From Silicimonas sp. (GTDB lineage: Bacteria; Pseudomonadota; Alphaproteobacteria; Rhodobacterales; Rhodobacteraceae), in the NCBI GenBank assembly GCA_022819605.1, contig JAJEGW010000013.1:1-39780 (forward strand): 39,780 bases of DNA. Direction: 5' to 3'. The notes beneath the pieces are model-generated. The model ran no database searches, was not told the DNA's origin, and saw nothing but the letters and a program-made list of their open reading frames with translations. Of this stretch, positions 16,735-26,912 are shown one piece after another. Position 1 is the stretch's first letter, and the number at the start of each line of letters is the position of its first letter. The position numbers were made by a program, and so were the translations under genes.

Positions 16735-19514
16735 CGCCGTCTCCGCTTCTTCTTGCGCACTGCCAACGGTGCGCACATTTTCTCATACAGCCCGAACAGG
16801 TGTTCCACGCGCTCACGCTCGGAATTGAACCCGCCGCGAAGATAGAGACGATCAACGGCGCGGTCCAGCGCTTGATGCGCCTTGCGCAGCGTTGAAGGCA
16901 TCAGGTCCGGGTCGTAGAGGTCGGCCAGAGTCGCGTCGGGATGTGTGGCGCGTGCGTCGAGGATCGCTTGCGCGGTCTGTTCCAGTTTCGACGAATCCGC
17001 GCCTTGGGGCGGCAGCGGGAAGGTGTTGTAGTTGACGCCCACGGAGTACTGGTAGCGGCTTTCCAACCGTCCGCCGATATGACGTGTCCATGCCATGTGC
17101 ATGGCTGAAGTCAGCAACGCGAAGTCGGCGAGAGTCGCGTTCGCCAGAAGGCGCAACTTGTTGCTTGGAATCGTCGGCGGCTTCAACCAGCCGATAGGCG
17201 CATATTCTCGACGTTCCGAACTGACTTCGGGAACCACCAGGAACGGCGCGGTGGGAATGACGTTGACCTGCCAGAGCGTCGGTGTGTCGGCCAGCTTCAA
17301 CGTGGACTTGCGGTTGCTACCCTGCCGAAAAGCGCGAACGGCGGCGATCCGTTCCCGCACATGGGGCAGCCGCGCCAGCACTTCCGGCGGCGCGCCGTGC
17401 AGCGCCAGAATCCAGCGGTCGCCGCCCTGCAAGTACTCCCGAGCCCCGATGAACGGTCGGAGCCAGAGAGCCGCATCCGGCTCTTCTTCCAGAAACGCGG
17501 CACGTTCCGCCGCGTCGAGGATGTAGTGCCCACCGTCAATTGGCTGTGAGCCAGTGAGAAGCTGTGGCATCCCATTGATCGGCGCGCTTTCCTCCCGCAC
17601 CACCAGATGCGGGTCCGACAGCCCGCCCGCATCGAACAGGTACGGCGACAGCACCCCATGTCGGCTTTCCTCCGGCTCGCCGTTGATGTCGGTGTAGCCG
17701 AACAGCCGTTTCTCCGGTCGCGCGGCCTTCCGCCGGTCGAGACCGAGAATGACGACATGGACATGCGCCTTGCCGCGCGCATCCGATCCCCACGCGAATG
17801 TCCGGTGCGCGAAGGCGATCTCCAGCTTGCAGCGCCCGAACAGGACCGGCCAGAGTTGCGCGACCTGCTCGCCCGCCGTGATTGAGTTGGTCGCGACGAA
17901 GCCTATTCTGGCTTCGCTTCCCTTGACGTATTCTCCTGCCTTGATGAACCATGCGCAGACGTAATCGAGCGTCCCGCCGCTTTTGCCGAGCGCCGCGATC
18001 CCGCGTACCTGCGCCCGCTGCTCCGCCGTCTGGTATTTCGCGCCCACGAAGGGCGGATTCCCCAGCACGAACGAACACTTGCTTGTCGGCAGCAATTCGG
18101 ACCAGTCGGTTTCAAGCGCGTCGCCGTGGATGATGTGCGGCGACTTCTCAAGCGGAATGCGGGCGAAGTTCCAACCAAACTCCAAGCTCAGCCGGTTGTT
18201 CATTATGTGATCCATCATCCAGAGCGCGGTTTCGGCGATCCGCGCCGGAAACTCCCCGATCTCGATTCCGTGGAACTGATCGACATCAACGCATGACAAG
18301 TCAGTTGTGAACGCATGAGTTTGCCGGCCATGTAGCGTCTTCGGGTATATCTCCTTGAGAACGTCAATTTCGAGTTGCCGCAATTCCCGATAGGCGATGA
18401 TCAGGAAGTTGCCGCATCCACAGGCCGGATCGAAGAATTTCAGTTGCCCGAGTCTCTCTTGGAACTGCTCCAAGGACTTCGTGCGACCACGCCCCTTGCG
18501 TGACTTGATTTTCGCGAACTCCGCCCGCAGGTCGTCCATGAACAGGGGTTCAATGACCTTGAGAATGTTCTTCTCGGTAGTGTAATGCGCCCCCTGCTTG
18601 CGACGTTCCTTGGAGTCCATGACAGACTGGAACAGCGATCCGAAGATCGCGGGCGAAATTCCCGACCAGTCAAAACGGCAGGCTTCAAGAAACGCATCGC
18701 GCATTGCTGCGTCAAACGAGAACGTCCGCAGGCGTCCCTTGAACAGGTCGCCGTTGACGTAGGGGAAGCGGGCCAGGTCTTCGTCAAGCGTTGCCGTGCG
18801 CTCGCTTTCCGGCGTGTCCAGCACTTGAAACAAATAATCGAGCCAAGATCCGAGATCGGCACCGTCCACGCTCGTGCGCGTCTCCACGAAGTCCAGGAAT
18901 ATGTCTCTTGGCTCGAACACCCCGGTATCATCTGCGAACATGCAGAACACGAGCCGAACGAGAAACCGCTCAAGATCGTGCCCCTTGTGCCCCGCGTCCG
19001 CAAGCGCGTCATGCAGCTTTCCGACCAGTTCCGACGCTTCAATGTTTGCAGGATCCTGATCGCGGAACGTTCTTCGCTGAACGCCAAGGATGAAGCCGAA
19101 CGACTCCACGTTGTCGGGCAGTTCCGCAAGCGGGAATGAAACTGTCACCCGTTCGTCAAGATCGCGTAATTCAAAGGTCTGAAAGTCGCTCACCAAGATG
19201 TAGCGGGGACGGTCGCGTTCCGGCAGCGCGTCGAAATACTCGCCTGCCTGTTCGTACGCCACCGCCAGGTCGCGACCTGCACTTTTCTGCTCGACAATCA
19301 GGACGCCCGGCCAGAACAGGTCGATGAAGCCGGAACTGTTGGTGAGTTTCGAGACGCGTTCCTCGAAGCGGGCAACGTCACGACGACGTTTCCCGAACAC
19401 CTCAAAGAACTCGTTGTAGAAGCTCTGCGTCTCGCCTTTCTCGTAGGCCGCGTCCTGCCAATCTTCCGCAAAGGCAGCGGCCCGAACGCGAACCTCGTTC
19501 CACGAGAGGCGCAT
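16731..19514 (-). CDS. MmeI-like type IIG restriction-modification enzyme
   Basis: 927 residues, the usual length for MmeI-type single-chain enzymes that both cut DNA and methylate adenine. The N-terminal nuclease has Asp65-x9-Glu75-Gln-Lys77 (FIDLFWPGVLIVEQK), the intact D-x9-ExK site of MmeI. A helical linker follows. The methyltransferase has SAM-binding motif I FFDPACGCGNFL (about 360) and catalytic NPPF (about 484). The C-terminal part (about 620-900) holds the target-recognition domain, including RYQYSVGVNYNTFPLP, also typical of these enzymes. The specificity cannot be read by eye. ATG at 19514 overlaps the stop of an IS1595 remnant (TGATG); a TTG one codon earlier is less likely. Two small genes follow in the same operon. 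Confidence 0.88.
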   Translation of the reverse strand: MRLSWNEVRVRAAAFAEDWQDAAYEKGETQSFYNEFFEVFGKRRRDVARFEERVSKLTNSSGFIDLFWPGVLIVEQKSAGRDLAVAYEQAGEYFDALPERDRPRYILVSDFQTFELRDLDERVTVSFPLAELPDNVESFGFILGVQRRTFRDQDPANIEASELVGKLHDALADAGHKGHDLERFLVRLVFCMFADDTGVFEPRDIFLDFVETRTSVDGADLGSWLDYLFQVLDTPESERTATLDEDLARFPYVNGDLFKGRLRTFSFDAAMRDAFLEACRFDWSGISPAIFGSLFQSVMDSKERRKQGAHYTTEKNILKVIEPLFMDDLRAEFAKIKSRKGRGRTKSLEQFQERLGQLKFFDPACGCGNFLIIAYRELRQLEIDVLKEIYPKTLHGRQTHAFTTDLSCVDVDQFHGIEIGEFPARIAETALWMMDHIMNNRLSLEFGWNFARIPLEKSPHIIHGDALETDWSELLPTSKCSFVLGNPPFVGAKYQTAEQRAQVRGIAALGKSGGTLDYVCAWFIKAGEYVKGSEARIGFVATNSITAGEQVAQLWPVLFGRCKLEIAFAHRTFAWGSDARGKAHVHVVILGLDRRKAARPEKRLFGYTDINGEPEESRHGVLSPYLFDAGGLSDPHLVVREESAPINGMPQLLTGSQPIDGGHYILDAAERAAFLEEEPDAALWLRPFIGAREYLQGGDRWILALHGAPPEVLARLPHVRERIAAVRAFRQGSNRKSTLKLADTPTLWQVNVIPTAPFLVVPEVSSERREYAPIGWLKPPTIPSNKLRLLANATLADFALLTSAMHMAWTRHIGGRLESRYQYSVGVNYNTFPLPPQGADSSKLEQTAQAILDARATHPDATLADLYDPDLMPSTLRKAHQALDRAVDRLYLRGGFNSERERVEHLFGLYEKMCAPLAVRKKKRRRR

Positions 19515-19860
19515 CAACGCGGTCCGCTTGGCAAGCCGTTGCCCATCTTGAGAAACTTGTAGGGAAGGGACCGACCTTCCATGTTCGCCATCATTTCGCG
19601 CATCTGCTCAAGGGTGTCTTCTTCGCGAACGTTGTGACGGCCTGCAAACTCTTTGACGCACCGATGCAGGTGCTTGGGTGACATCTTCTGGTAGGTGCCG
19701 TCGAAACCGCGCTTTAACATCGCCCAATGAGACTCCATGCCGTTCATGTGAGCCATGCCCCGGACATACTCCCCAACGCTGTGATTGACGCTCTCGTGCG
19801 CCCTGTCAATCCCGACATGCGCGGGCAGCGTCATCCCTGTAGACCTCCGCCTCCGGCGAC
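19514..19860 (-). pseudogene. IS1595 family (ISXO2-like) transposase C-terminal remnant
   Basis: The frame encodes HESVNHSVGEYVRG, then NGMESHWAMLKRGFDGTYQKMSPKHLHRCVKEFAGRHNVRE, the conserved C-terminal half of IS1595/ISXO2-like transposases. Just upstream, in another frame, EVYRDDAARA matches the xYTDExxAY catalytic region, so a frameshift near 19820 kills the gene. The N-terminal zinc ribbon is gone. Its stop codon overlaps the RM start. Confidence 0.8.
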
Positions 19861-20468
19861 GGGAACGCCAAGATCCTGCATGCCGGGGCGGAGTTGCAAT
19901 TGAGGCAAGTGCTGTTGAAACAAAAAGTGTCACGGCTTTCGAGTCTTGGAGTCGCTTCCGCACCCCGTGAGATACCTTTTTCCCGCTCTGAAAATTGCTG
20001 TGTCCACTAGACCGACTGGGAGCATGTGGAGTGATGGTCAAACGCAACCATCCGGGGCCCGTGCGGCGAACGCAGCGTGTTGACAATTCAGGCGCAAACA
20101 GGGCTGGTTCGGGCATCCCCTCTCATTCAACACCGTCAAGAATCTACACGACACATTTCACATTCCAGGGATGGCCGATGGACCCAATGCAAGAACGCCA
20201 CGGGTTTCTGCAGCACGTTGGAGAGTTCCGCCCCGCCGAGCGCGCTTGTATGCCAATCCACGATACGCTACGCGGAATCATGACTCTCCCGTTGAATTGG
20301 TAATCGAAGTGGCTGACGTCAGGAAATCCAGCCGTTGTCGTGATGACGTGCTCGCAGTGTCGGAATGGAGAGTGAACCCACTACGGTATCGAATGAAATT
20401 TGCGCGAACGAGTCAGGAAGAGCAGCGTTCAGCGAAATCTCGGAGGTGCCGGTGGACGGAGGTCGAAC
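19861..20468. other. Gap between IS1595 remnant and second STAND gene
   Basis: No gene recognised. It presumably contains decayed IS1595 5' sequence (to about 20000) and the promoters of the divergent RM and STAND genes. I could not find convincing -35/-10 pairs; a TTGACA at about 20079 lacks a matching -10. Confidence 0.35.
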
Positions 20469-23400
20469 TTGATTGACTACGGGGGAGCACGAGGCTCGAA
20501 CACGGGAGACGACTTCCATGAGCTCTGGGCGACCCGGCAAGCAATTCGCCTCCTGTCAAATGAGGATGGTCTAAAGGCGATCGCCGTCGAAGGAGTGGGA
20601 TGCCGCGATGAAGCGGGCTTGCCCGGTGATACGTGGGACGGGGTGGATTGCACCCTGTACTTTGGTGGCCAGGATGCAACTGGGGCTGACCATGTCCAGA
20701 TCGAACAGCTGAAGTATTCGGCAGCCAATCCGAACAGATCGTGGACTGTCGCACGCTTGGTAGCTGGCCAGCGTGGCAAGTCGGTCATCTCCCGGTTGGC
20801 GAAGGCGTGGAAAGGGCTGACAACGCCTGACTCCAGTTCCACGCCGGTGCGCGCGAACCTGATCAGCAACCAGCCCGTCGAAAAAGACGTGGTTTCGGCG
20901 GTGAAACGAGCGGCCGCGCCATCCTTGACTGTCCCTGAACGCAAGCCAAATGCGAAAGCACCACCGGAAATCCGCTTGGCCTACGCCGCAGGGCTGAACG
21001 CCGACGACTTTCGCGAATTTGCATCCGCACTCCATATCGAAGCCGGCACGGGCTCCCGTTTCGCGCTCGAAGAACTGGTGCTCCGGGCGATTGCTGAATG
21101 GACGGATCAGGATGTCCAGGGAGTGGTTACGGGACTGAGACAATTCATCCGACGCCAAATGATGCCCGAAAGCGCGGGCGAGACGATCACCCGAGAGTCG
21201 GTCCTGCTGCAGCTTGGCGTGTCTGATGTGCTTGCGCTGTTTCCCTGTCCGCCGGAAATCGCCTCGACGATTGCGCCGGTCACTCGCGCACCAGTTCGGG
21301 AAGCTGTCGACATGCTCCGTTCCGGGGTTCAACAGCTCTGCCTGCACGGGCGCGCGGGAGTGGGCAAGACAACCGCCTTGCAGGAAATCGAGGAGGCGTT
21401 GCCTCCAAGCTCCGTCATGGTGAAGTATGACTGCTACGGCGGCGGTCGATACCTGGATCCCAGCGCGCTGCGTCACCGTTCTCAAGACGCCTATGTTCAG
21501 CTTACGAACGAGCTTGCAGCTCGGCTCAGGTTGCCGGTGCTCCTGAGCCCTCGCCGCGGCTCGGATGTCCTGCGCCTGTTCGCGAACCGGTTGAAGCACG
21601 CTGCACAGGCGCTGGCCGCCCAACATCCGGACGCTCTGATCGTTGTCGCCGTCGATGCGGCGGACAACGCAGTCACCGCCGCACAGGAAAGGAGTCCCGT
21701 TGAAGAGTCCTTCATTCACGACTTCGTGCGATTGACCGAGCTACCAGAGAACGTTCGCTTCATCGTAACCGCCCGAACTGGACGACTGGAGAAGCTGCAG
21801 TTGCCGCGTTCATATCGTGCCACGGAAATCGAGCCGTTCAGCCGACAGGAAACGAACGAACACGTTGCTCGGGCGTGGCCCGATGCACCTTCTTCTTGGA
21901 TTGACGACTTTCACCATTTCTCCAACGGCGTTCCCAGAGTGCAGGATTACGCACTCAACTTGGACGGGGAGCATCCGCGTGCGGCTCTCGACCGCCTGAA
22001 ACCTCACGGAGAGTCACTTGAAGACATCTTCAAACAACAGTTTCTCCAAGCACTCACCAAGAGCGGGTCTTCCGACGAAGTGGCGCGCCTGTGTGCCGGG
22101 CTGATCGTCTTGCCTCGACCGGTCCCCCTATCGGACCTAGCTGCGATCTTGGAAAGCACCGTTCCGCAACTCACCGACATCTGTACCGATCTCGCGCCGG
22201 GCGTTCGCTTGCAGGGCGGCGCCGCCACATTTGCCGATGAGGACTTCGAGGCTTTCGTGAGAGCCGAAGGCGGAACCGAGCTTCCGCGGACAAGAACACA
22301 CGCGGCGAATTGGCTGCTTTCGCGTGCCGCCCATGACAGTTATGCGGCGTTGCACGTGGCATCTGCGCTCGTTGCCGCCGGTCGTGGCGAGGACTTGCTG
22401 AACCTCGTGGAAGCGGAACCAGCGTCGGCCACCGTGATTGAGCCAGTCTTGCGCAAGGAAGCGGAACTGCAACGCCTGCGTCTCGCGATCAAGGTTTGTC
22501 GCGAAGCCGGAAATGTGGCGCGTGCGCTTCGCTTCGTCCTTATCGGAGCGGAAGGCATAAAGACCGAGACAGCGGTGCGCCGGCTGCTGTCAGACAATCC
22601 GGATCTCGCCGCCCGATTTGCACCAGAGACCGCCAGGCGACTGATCCTTTCCGATGCCGACCTCGTCGAGCGACATGGGCCTCTCCTGTTTCACAAGCTC
22701 GCCGTCGATGCGGATCGGGGCGATGCGGTCTCCTATCGGGAGGGTCAGCGATTTCTATCAGCTTGGCTACAAGCGAGAGAACAAGATCGTCGGAAACAGG
22801 ACGATGGCTGCCACAAGACATGGAAAATCACCGTCTCGGACATATGCAGCGCAGTGGAAGCGGCGCAGAAGCTGGAAGGTGCGGCAGAATCCCTGTGCAC
22901 ACTTCGAGCCTGGACTCCAAGGCGTACCGTCCTGGAGGTCGGACTGAGGCTCCCTTACCGACTGATAGCCGAGGGATGCCGTGAGAACGTCGAGGCGTTT
23001 GTGGTCGATGACCATCTTGAACCGCTCGCTTCCCTTTTCCTCCTGGTCCCGTTGGCACTCGCCGGCCGCCCCGTAGACATTCAACAGGTGTCTCGCGGAC
23101 TCGAACAGCTCGTGCACCGCAAGTTGAAGGTGAAGCGTTTCTTCGACTCCTTCCACTCTTCCCGAGACGCAGCGTCGTGCCATGCCCAGGTTCTTGAAAC
23201 AGCGCTGACGGCCTGCGAGATTTTGACGTTTGAGCGCGCGGCACCAAAACTCGTAGACGGGATTCTGGCTGACTTTCTCGATCCTGAACTGCGTTGGATC
23301 GAGAAGTTCCATGCGCATCAGACGCAGAAGCTGGACCTCCTCTTCCGTGCGTACGCGTTGAGAGAAGCACGGGCCGGACGCATGCCGGATGCCCAGACCG

Positions 23401-26400
23401 TATTCGAGCCACCTCCGTCACCGCCGTACGAAGGCAGCCAACTACAACAAAGCCAGGCTGCTGAAGAGCATGATCGTCCGCTGAGAGACCTCACGGGAGT
23501 CGTATTCGGCATATACGCGACCGTCGCGAACGCATTGGTCAATCGACCGGACGATGCCGTGCTGGAAGAGGAGTTGCGTCAAGCGGTCGGAACTATTGAA
23601 CGCGAGAAATGGAGGATTTCGCGCGAGTATCATTCAATTGCGTTGCGCCGCCGCGCCGCTGCAACCCTTCTCGTCCTGCTCGCCGCTGGCCATGCACCTG
23701 AAATGGTGAAGCGCTTCGCCGACAAAGCCCACGGCAAATGGCGATACGGAAACGTGGCGCCCGACGGTCGGTTCGTCGCACGCATGAGCCTGTGGCCATG
23801 CCTGCATGCCTCCCTGCTGGATGACCTTGCGACCGCCGCTGCGGAGACCCGGATGACGCGAAGCGGAGCAGACGAGAGGTCCTCCGCGCTCGTCAGCTAT
23901 GCGCGCCTCATGGCGCCATTGAGCAAGGACGACGCGAATGAGATCTTCAGCCATGCAGTCGAAGTTGCGAGCGAGCTGGACCGTGAGGCAGTGGCTCAGA
24001 TTCGATTTCTCGACGAACTGGTCGATCGCGGAAACGGTCACTTCGCGAATGCACGAAGCACGGCCCGCAGGCTCGGCAACATCGTTGCGGATGCGGCGAT
24101 CCGGCTGGAAGGACATGACGACTTCCCGTGGGAACGGGCGATGGCTGCACTGACTCGATTGGATGCGCCGCTGGCGTTGGCAAACGCGGCACGATGGGAC
24201 GACGAGGGGGTTGCTTCCCGTTTTCAGACAATTGCGCCCATGCTTGTCACGGGCCTGGGCGAGGGGACGGTCGAGCCGGAGCATGCAGCCGCGCTGTCCA
24301 TGCTCGCCGATGATCGCGGCGCAGTGATGGCGGAAGTCCTGAAGCGGTTCGGTCATGAAGAACGTCCGAACTTCGGGGCGCTTGTCGAAGAAGCCGCGTT
24401 CGAAGTTCTCATGCGACACGGCCATCGCGCGCATCAAGCGGTCGCATGTTGGATCGAGGAATTCGGGCCTGCCGGTCCATGGTCGGAATCACTGCTGCGT
24501 CAAGAGCGGTTTCTGGGCACTCTATCGCCGGAGGAGACCACGGATGAGAAACACGTTCGCGAGCCAGACACGAAGGCCGGCGATCTGCTGAGCGCTCACG
24601 TCTGGACTCAGGAGACTTTGCTCGACAGTTCATTGCTGCAGGAAGCCGTACAAGGCATGGCAGATCGCGCAGGGGCTGATCGAGCACACTATCGCGGCGG
24701 CTCCATGTTCGAGTCCGCCCGCAACGCGGTTTCCCCAGCCGACCGTGTCGCTCACATCAAGGCGCTGGCGGAGTTGGACGGAACTGCGGGCACCGTCGAT
24801 GCGTTGGAGGAGGTTTTTCAGGCCGTGGACCTATGGTTGACCAGCCCATCCGTACGGGCGTGGTGCAAGAGGGAACTTCCAGAATTGATTGTTGCCAGAT
24901 TCCCGGCATTGATCCGCTACCTGCCGTTTGCAGACGACCATCTGACATCCGCACTGAATCGGACTGGCCTTGATGACGTGGAAACTCAGAATCTGGTTCT
25001 CATGGGATTGGAGCGTCATGCAGAAGACATCCGGTCCGAACAAGTCTTTGCCCTCGCAGGAATGATCGGCCAAAAGCTTGCCCGATCCGACGCGGCGAGC
25101 TTGACCGACTGGTACGCCGAACGGCTGGAGAACCGAGTTCCAGCCGAGCATCGAGATCAGACCGCACCCGACTCCGAGCTTCCGCGAGACGTCGACGAGG
25201 CGGTGGCGCGCTTTCTCTTCGCTTACATGGGCGACTGCGATCTCCGACTGCGCTGGCGGTCGGCGCACGCCGTTCGGCGACTGGCCCGAACCGGGGTTGA
25301 CGCGACGTTGATGGCCTTGATTGAGGAGTACCATCGGCGCAAGGAACGGGTTTTTCGTGCGCGCGACTGCGAGTTCTATTGGCTGGCCGCACGGCTCTGG
25401 TTCGTAGTGGCTTGGGACCGGGTGGCTGGCGAGAGGCCGGAGGTTGCCGCCCGTGCCGGGGCCGTGCTGCGAGACATCGCGCTCGACGAGTCCTTTCCCC
25501 ACTTGCTGGTCCGATCCTTCGCCCGCGATGCGTGCGAGAAACTCACTACAACCGGGCACCTTTCCCTCACTGCCGAGGAAACCTGCAGCCTGGCCAGTGT
25601 CGCCGAATCGACCTTGCCGCGGACGCCATCAGATCCAGACGTGAAAAAGACCATAGGCAGATTCGGGCACTGGCATGGTTTCGCCTATGACGACAAAGGT
25701 CGCCGCTTCAATTTTGACACGACCGACACGCTGCCGTACTGGTATGCACCCATGCTCGAGTCATTCGCCGCCGTCGGCCGAGAGCGTTTCCTTTCCGAGG
25801 CCGAGCGCTGGATCATCGACGAGTGGGGCCATAGCGTCGACACTCGTGGCTTCGAAACGGAACGTCGGCAAGGCCGCTTCAACGACAGGGACTGGGCCTT
25901 GAGCATGCACAATCATGGCTCGACGCCGACATTGGAGCCACTGAGGACTCACCTCGAATGGCATGCCATGTGGTGCGCGTCGGGGGAGCTTCTGAAGACC
26001 GAACCTTTGGCTCCTTTCGATGAACACAATTCTTGGAACGACTTAAGTGCCCGAATTCATCGAGAGAAACTCATGGAACCACCGCTATGGTCAGCGGACT
26101 TGCTGGTTGCGACACCGCTGTCGGCCCGAAACTGGCAAGCCGACCGCCGTCCTCTGGAAGATTGGGTCGTGGAAGTTCGGGAAGCGGATCATCGTGCGGA
26201 GATCTTGCCACGTGATACACCGAGTTACGTGGTCGTTGACGGTTCATCCGAACGCCGTGCTATTGATCGCCTTGAACGGGTTCGGGTCTCCAGTGCACTC
26301 GTCGAACCCGAGACGGGACGCTCTCTTGTTCGGGCACTGCAGACGATGCGCGATTCATGGGATTACAAGCTGCCTGACGAAGACGAAGAACGAGCCGAGA

Positions 26401-26912
26401 TCGATTGTGCACCGTTCCGTTTCCTCGGATGGTTACAAAGGTCGTCTCGAGACGGTAGTTTCGACAGTAAGGATCCTTTCCGAGGACACGCCTTCAAGAT
26501 CAGCAGTCGGCCAGGGCAGCGCGTTACGGTCGACTGCAATTTGATCAGAGATGGGGCTGGTCGGCCCCATTGGTCCAACGGTGAGGTGGCGCCCCCCATG
26601 TTCGTTTATGAGGCGTGGGGAGTGGACGCCGAAGGCGAGGAACGTTACCGGGGTGATTTCGCAGTCGCAGGAAGTCGTCTAGCTGCCCATAAGGAACAGC
26701 TGCTGAACTTTCTTCAAGAACAAGCGCTGGATTTGATCATTGAAGTGGAGGTGGATCGACGTGAGCGAGAAAGTCGACGATACGTTGGCGCGGAAGAGGA
26801 CGCTAGCCGGGAAGGTCGATTCGCACGACTCTACCTGCTCTGCGCAAACGGAGATCTTGAAGTCGCCGAAGGACGTATTGGCACTTGGACAGGTGATCGT
26901 CCGGCAGCTTGA
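20469..26912 (+). CDS. Giant Avs-like STAND NTPase with N-terminal nuclease-like domain
   Basis: 2,147 residues. TTG at 20469 is chosen as start because GGAGG lies 6 nt upstream. The N-terminus has a restriction-nuclease-like pattern: GDDFHELWATRQAIRLL, Glu41, DGVD (Asp60) and VQIEQLK (Gln77, Glu79, Lys82). The NTPase follows: Walker A GRAGVGKTT (about 294-302), then DCYGGGRYLDPSALRHRSQ with a downstream QLTNELA helix (about 320-352), Walker B LIVVAVDAADNA (about 388-399) and RFIVTARTGRL (about 429-439). The remaining about 1,600 residues are helical repeats, the expected sensor. Avs-type proteins recognise phage structural proteins inside the cell and then degrade DNA. The downstream gene overlaps its end by 152 nt. 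The exact Avs type is not assigned. Confidence 0.78.
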   Translation: MIDYGGARGSNTGDDFHELWATRQAIRLLSNEDGLKAIAVEGVGCRDEAGLPGDTWDGVDCTLYFGGQDATGADHVQIEQLKYSAANPNRSWTVARLVAGQRGKSVISRLAKAWKGLTTPDSSSTPVRANLISNQPVEKDVVSAVKRAAAPSLTVPERKPNAKAPPEIRLAYAAGLNADDFREFASALHIEAGTGSRFALEELVLRAIAEWTDQDVQGVVTGLRQFIRRQMMPESAGETITRESVLLQLGVSDVLALFPCPPEIASTIAPVTRAPVREAVDMLRSGVQQLCLHGRAGVGKTTALQEIEEALPPSSVMVKYDCYGGGRYLDPSALRHRSQDAYVQLTNELAARLRLPVLLSPRRGSDVLRLFANRLKHAAQALAAQHPDALIVVAVDAADNAVTAAQERSPVEESFIHDFVRLTELPENVRFIVTARTGRLEKLQLPRSYRATEIEPFSRQETNEHVARAWPDAPSSWIDDFHHFSNGVPRVQDYALNLDGEHPRAALDRLKPHGESLEDIFKQQFLQALTKSGSSDEVARLCAGLIVLPRPVPLSDLAAILESTVPQLTDICTDLAPGVRLQGGAATFADEDFEAFVRAEGGTELPRTRTHAANWLLSRAAHDSYAALHVASALVAAGRGEDLLNLVEAEPASATVIEPVLRKEAELQRLRLAIKVCREAGNVARALRFVLIGAEGIKTETAVRRLLSDNPDLAARFAPETARRLILSDADLVERHGPLLFHKLAVDADRGDAVSYREGQRFLSAWLQAREQDRRKQDDGCHKTWKITVSDICSAVEAAQKLEGAAESLCTLRAWTPRRTVLEVGLRLPYRLIAEGCRENVEAFVVDDHLEPLASLFLLVPLALAGRPVDIQQVSRGLEQLVHRKLKVKRFFDSFHSSRDAASCHAQVLETALTACEILTFERAAPKLVDGILADFLDPELRWIEKFHAHQTQKLDLLFRAYALREARAGRMPDAQTVFEPPPSPPYEGSQLQQSQAAEEHDRPLRDLTGVVFGIYATVANALVNRPDDAVLEEELRQAVGTIEREKWRISREYHSIALRRRAAATLLVLLAAGHAPEMVKRFADKAHGKWRYGNVAPDGRFVARMSLWPCLHASLLDDLATAAAETRMTRSGADERSSALVSYARLMAPLSKDDANEIFSHAVEVASELDREAVAQIRFLDELVDRGNGHFANARSTARRLGNIVADAAIRLEGHDDFPWERAMAALTRLDAPLALANAARWDDEGVASRFQTIAPMLVTGLGEGTVEPEHAAALSMLADDRGAVMAEVLKRFGHEERPNFGALVEEAAFEVLMRHGHRAHQAVACWIEEFGPAGPWSESLLRQERFLGTLSPEETTDEKHVREPDTKAGDLLSAHVWTQETLLDSSLLQEAVQGMADRAGADRAHYRGGSMFESARNAVSPADRVAHIKALAELDGTAGTVDALEEVFQAVDLWLTSPSVRAWCKRELPELIVARFPALIRYLPFADDHLTSALNRTGLDDVETQNLVLMGLERHAEDIRSEQVFALAGMIGQKLARSDAASLTDWYAERLENRVPAEHRDQTAPDSELPRDVDEAVARFLFAYMGDCDLRLRWRSAHAVRRLARTGVDATLMALIEEYHRRKERVFRARDCEFYWLAARLWFVVAWDRVAGERPEVAARAGAVLRDIALDESFPHLLVRSFARDACEKLTTTGHLSLTAEETCSLASVAESTLPRTPSDPDVKKTIGRFGHWHGFAYDDKGRRFNFDTTDTLPYWYAPMLESFAAVGRERFLSEAERWIIDEWGHSVDTRGFETERRQGRFNDRDWALSMHNHGSTPTLEPLRTHLEWHAMWCASGELLKTEPLAPFDEHNSWNDLSARIHREKLMEPPLWSADLLVATPLSARNWQADRRPLEDWVVEVREADHRAEILPRDTPSYVVVDGSSERRAIDRLERVRVSSALVEPETGRSLVRALQTMRDSWDYKLPDEDEERAEIDCAPFRFLGWLQRSSRDGSFDSKDPFRGHAFKISSRPGQRVTVDCNLIRDGAGRPHWSNGEVAPPMFVYEAWGVDAEGEERYRGDFAVAGSRLAAHKEQLLNFLQEQALDLIIEVEVDRRERESRRYVGAEEDASREGRFARLYLLCANGDLEVAEGRIGTWTGDRPAA

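Noticed and set aside
16731..19514. BREX PglX methyltransferase as identity of the RM gene
   Set aside because: The protein is shorter than typical PglX, has an intact N-terminal D-x9-ExK nuclease site and lacks BREX neighbours; MmeI-like fits better.
20571..21719. 382-residue minus-strand open frame
   Set aside because: It lies opposite the STAND gene with no recognisable domain; a GC-driven shadow.
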